From contig JAKPQT010000227.1 in assembly GCA_029555885.1 (NCBI GenBank), positions 1 through 8,812 of the forward strand: a DNA stretch of 8,812 nt, in the 5' to 3' direction. How positions within the stretch are numbered: position 1 is the first letter of the stretch; the number at the start of each line of letters is the position of its first letter. The position numbers and the translations under genes were made by a program. Positions 8,421 to 8,812 of the stretch are shown piece after piece. This stretch comes from Chloroflexota bacterium. Its GTDB lineage: Bacteria > Chloroflexota > Anaerolineae > CG2-30-64-16. Below the pieces are notes generated by a model. That model searched no databases. It saw only the letters and a list, made by a program, of their open reading frames with translations, and was not told where the DNA came from.

Positions 8421-8426
8421 GATAAT
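8421..8426 (+). promoter_or_regulatory. Possible -10 element upstream of the SARP-type regulator
   Basis: GATAAT stands 47 bases before the GTG start in the otherwise GC-rich gap 8394-8473. A -35 at 17-base spacing would be CAGACG, a weak match (3 of 6). This is the only promoter-like hexamer I see between the small gene and the regulator; it remains tentative. Confidence 0.25.
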
Positions 8427-8452
8427 GGCGTTCAGAGGCTGGGCGTAGGACC

Positions 8453-8470
8453 GCCCGCCTGTGGGAGGGC
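8453..8470 (+). promoter_or_regulatory. Ribosome binding site of the regulator within a small hairpin
   Basis: GGGAGG (8463-8468) is the ribosome binding site, 5 bases before GTG 8474. GCCCGCC (8453-8459) can pair with GGAGGGC (8464-8470) around a 4-base loop with one mismatch, which would bury the site. Such pairings occur by chance in GC-rich DNA. Confidence 0.35.
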
Positions 8471-8473
8471 CAT

Positions 8474-8812
8474 GTGAGTGCGGGCCTGCACATCCAGTTG
8501 CTGGGTGAGTTTGCGGTGAGCTATGATGGCGCCCGCGTCAGCGCCGTCAATTCGCCGCGGCTGCGCATCCTCCTGGCCTACCTGATTCTCCACCGCTGCG
8601 CGCCACAGCCCCGCCAGCATCTCGCGTTCCTCCTGTGGCCCGATTCCGCTGAGGAACAGGCCCGCACCAACCTGCGCAACCTCGTCCACTTGCTGCGCCA
8701 TGCGCTGCCGCACAGCAACTGCTGCCTCCAGTGCGAGGGGCAATCCCTGCTGTGGGAGCCGCACGTCTCGTACACGCTGGATGTACAGGACTTCGAGGCG
8801 GCTATCCAGACG
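8474..8812 (+). CDS. SARP/BTAD-type transcriptional regulator, N-terminal part (runs off window end)
   Basis: 113 codons of a longer gene. The protein begins with an OmpR-like winged-helix DNA-binding domain of the SARP (Streptomyces antibiotic regulatory protein) type: LHIQLLGEFAVSYDG (residues 5-19), SPRLRILLAYLILHR, QHLAFLLWPDSAEEQARTNL, then RNLVHLLRHALP. After this YTLDVQDFEAAI opens the bacterial transcriptional activation domain (BTAD). In Chloroflexota such proteins usually continue into an NTPase and TPR repeats, so the full gene is probably far longer; this is inference. The start is GTG 8474. The frame has a stop at 8423-8425, no ATG, GTG or TTG before 8474, and GGGAGG five bases upstream. 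The target is unknown; being downstream and codirectional does not prove it controls nar. Two adjacent cysteines (NCC) occur in the linker, without a known motif. Confidence 0.88.
   Translation, partial: MSAGLHIQLLGEFAVSYDGARVSAVNSPRLRILLAYLILHRCAPQPRQHLAFLLWPDSAEEQARTNLRNLVHLLRHALPHSNCCLQCEGQSLLWEPHVSYTLDVQDFEAAIQT

Noticed and set aside
8432..8775. Overlapping - strand open frames opposite the regulator
   Set aside because: The + strand encodes a clear SARP-type N-terminus; the opposite frames have no motif or ribosome binding site that I can support.

Overview
The window is a GC-rich, tightly packed stretch of bacterial DNA. It holds most of a respiratory nitrate reductase operon, narG-narH-narJ-narI-narK, all on the + strand. 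Two accessory genes follow on the same strand, then the start of a large SARP-type regulator. The organism is most likely a member of the Chloroflexota. The grounds are the regulator's N-terminus, a small downstream protein of a type I associate with that phylum, and intergenic short-period repeats. This is an inference from protein style, not a database result, and the class (Thermomicrobia, Caldilineae or other) cannot be fixed from here.

Layout. 1-3169 is the 3' part of narG; about 176 N-terminal codons, including the FS0 cluster region, lie upstream. 3170-3294 is a 125-base gap filled by an imperfect inverted repeat built of degenerate 7-mers. narH (3295-4806) overlaps narJ (4806-5312) by one base. 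narI (5325-6062) follows 12 bases later, and narK (6059-7354) overlaps narI by four bases. 7355-7509 is a gap with a nested inverted repeat built of degenerate 5-mers. 7510-8166 encodes an FmdE-domain protein with a zinc-ribbon-like C-terminus and an odd Pro/Met tail. 8178-8393 encodes a 71-residue protein of unknown function. 8394-8473 is a short gap with a weak promoter-like hexamer. From GTG 8474 to the window end runs the N-terminus of a SARP/BTAD regulator.

How it works together. NarG (Mo-bisMGD catalytic subunit), NarH (four Fe-S clusters) and NarI (dihaem cytochrome b) form the membrane quinol:nitrate oxidoreductase. NarJ is its assembly chaperone, and NarK moves nitrate and/or nitrite across the membrane. 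All the key ligands visible here are conserved: the NarG Mo aspartate, the NarH cysteines with the diagnostic Trp, the four NarI haem histidines and the two NarK substrate arginines. The system therefore looks functional. Sequence alone does not fully exclude operation in reverse as a nitrite oxidoreductase.

The least ordinary part is 7355-8473: an FmdE-family protein next to a molybdoenzyme operon, a perfect 14-1-14 palindrome inside the end of its gene, an uncharacterised small partner, and a regulator start whose ribosome binding site can be folded into a hairpin.
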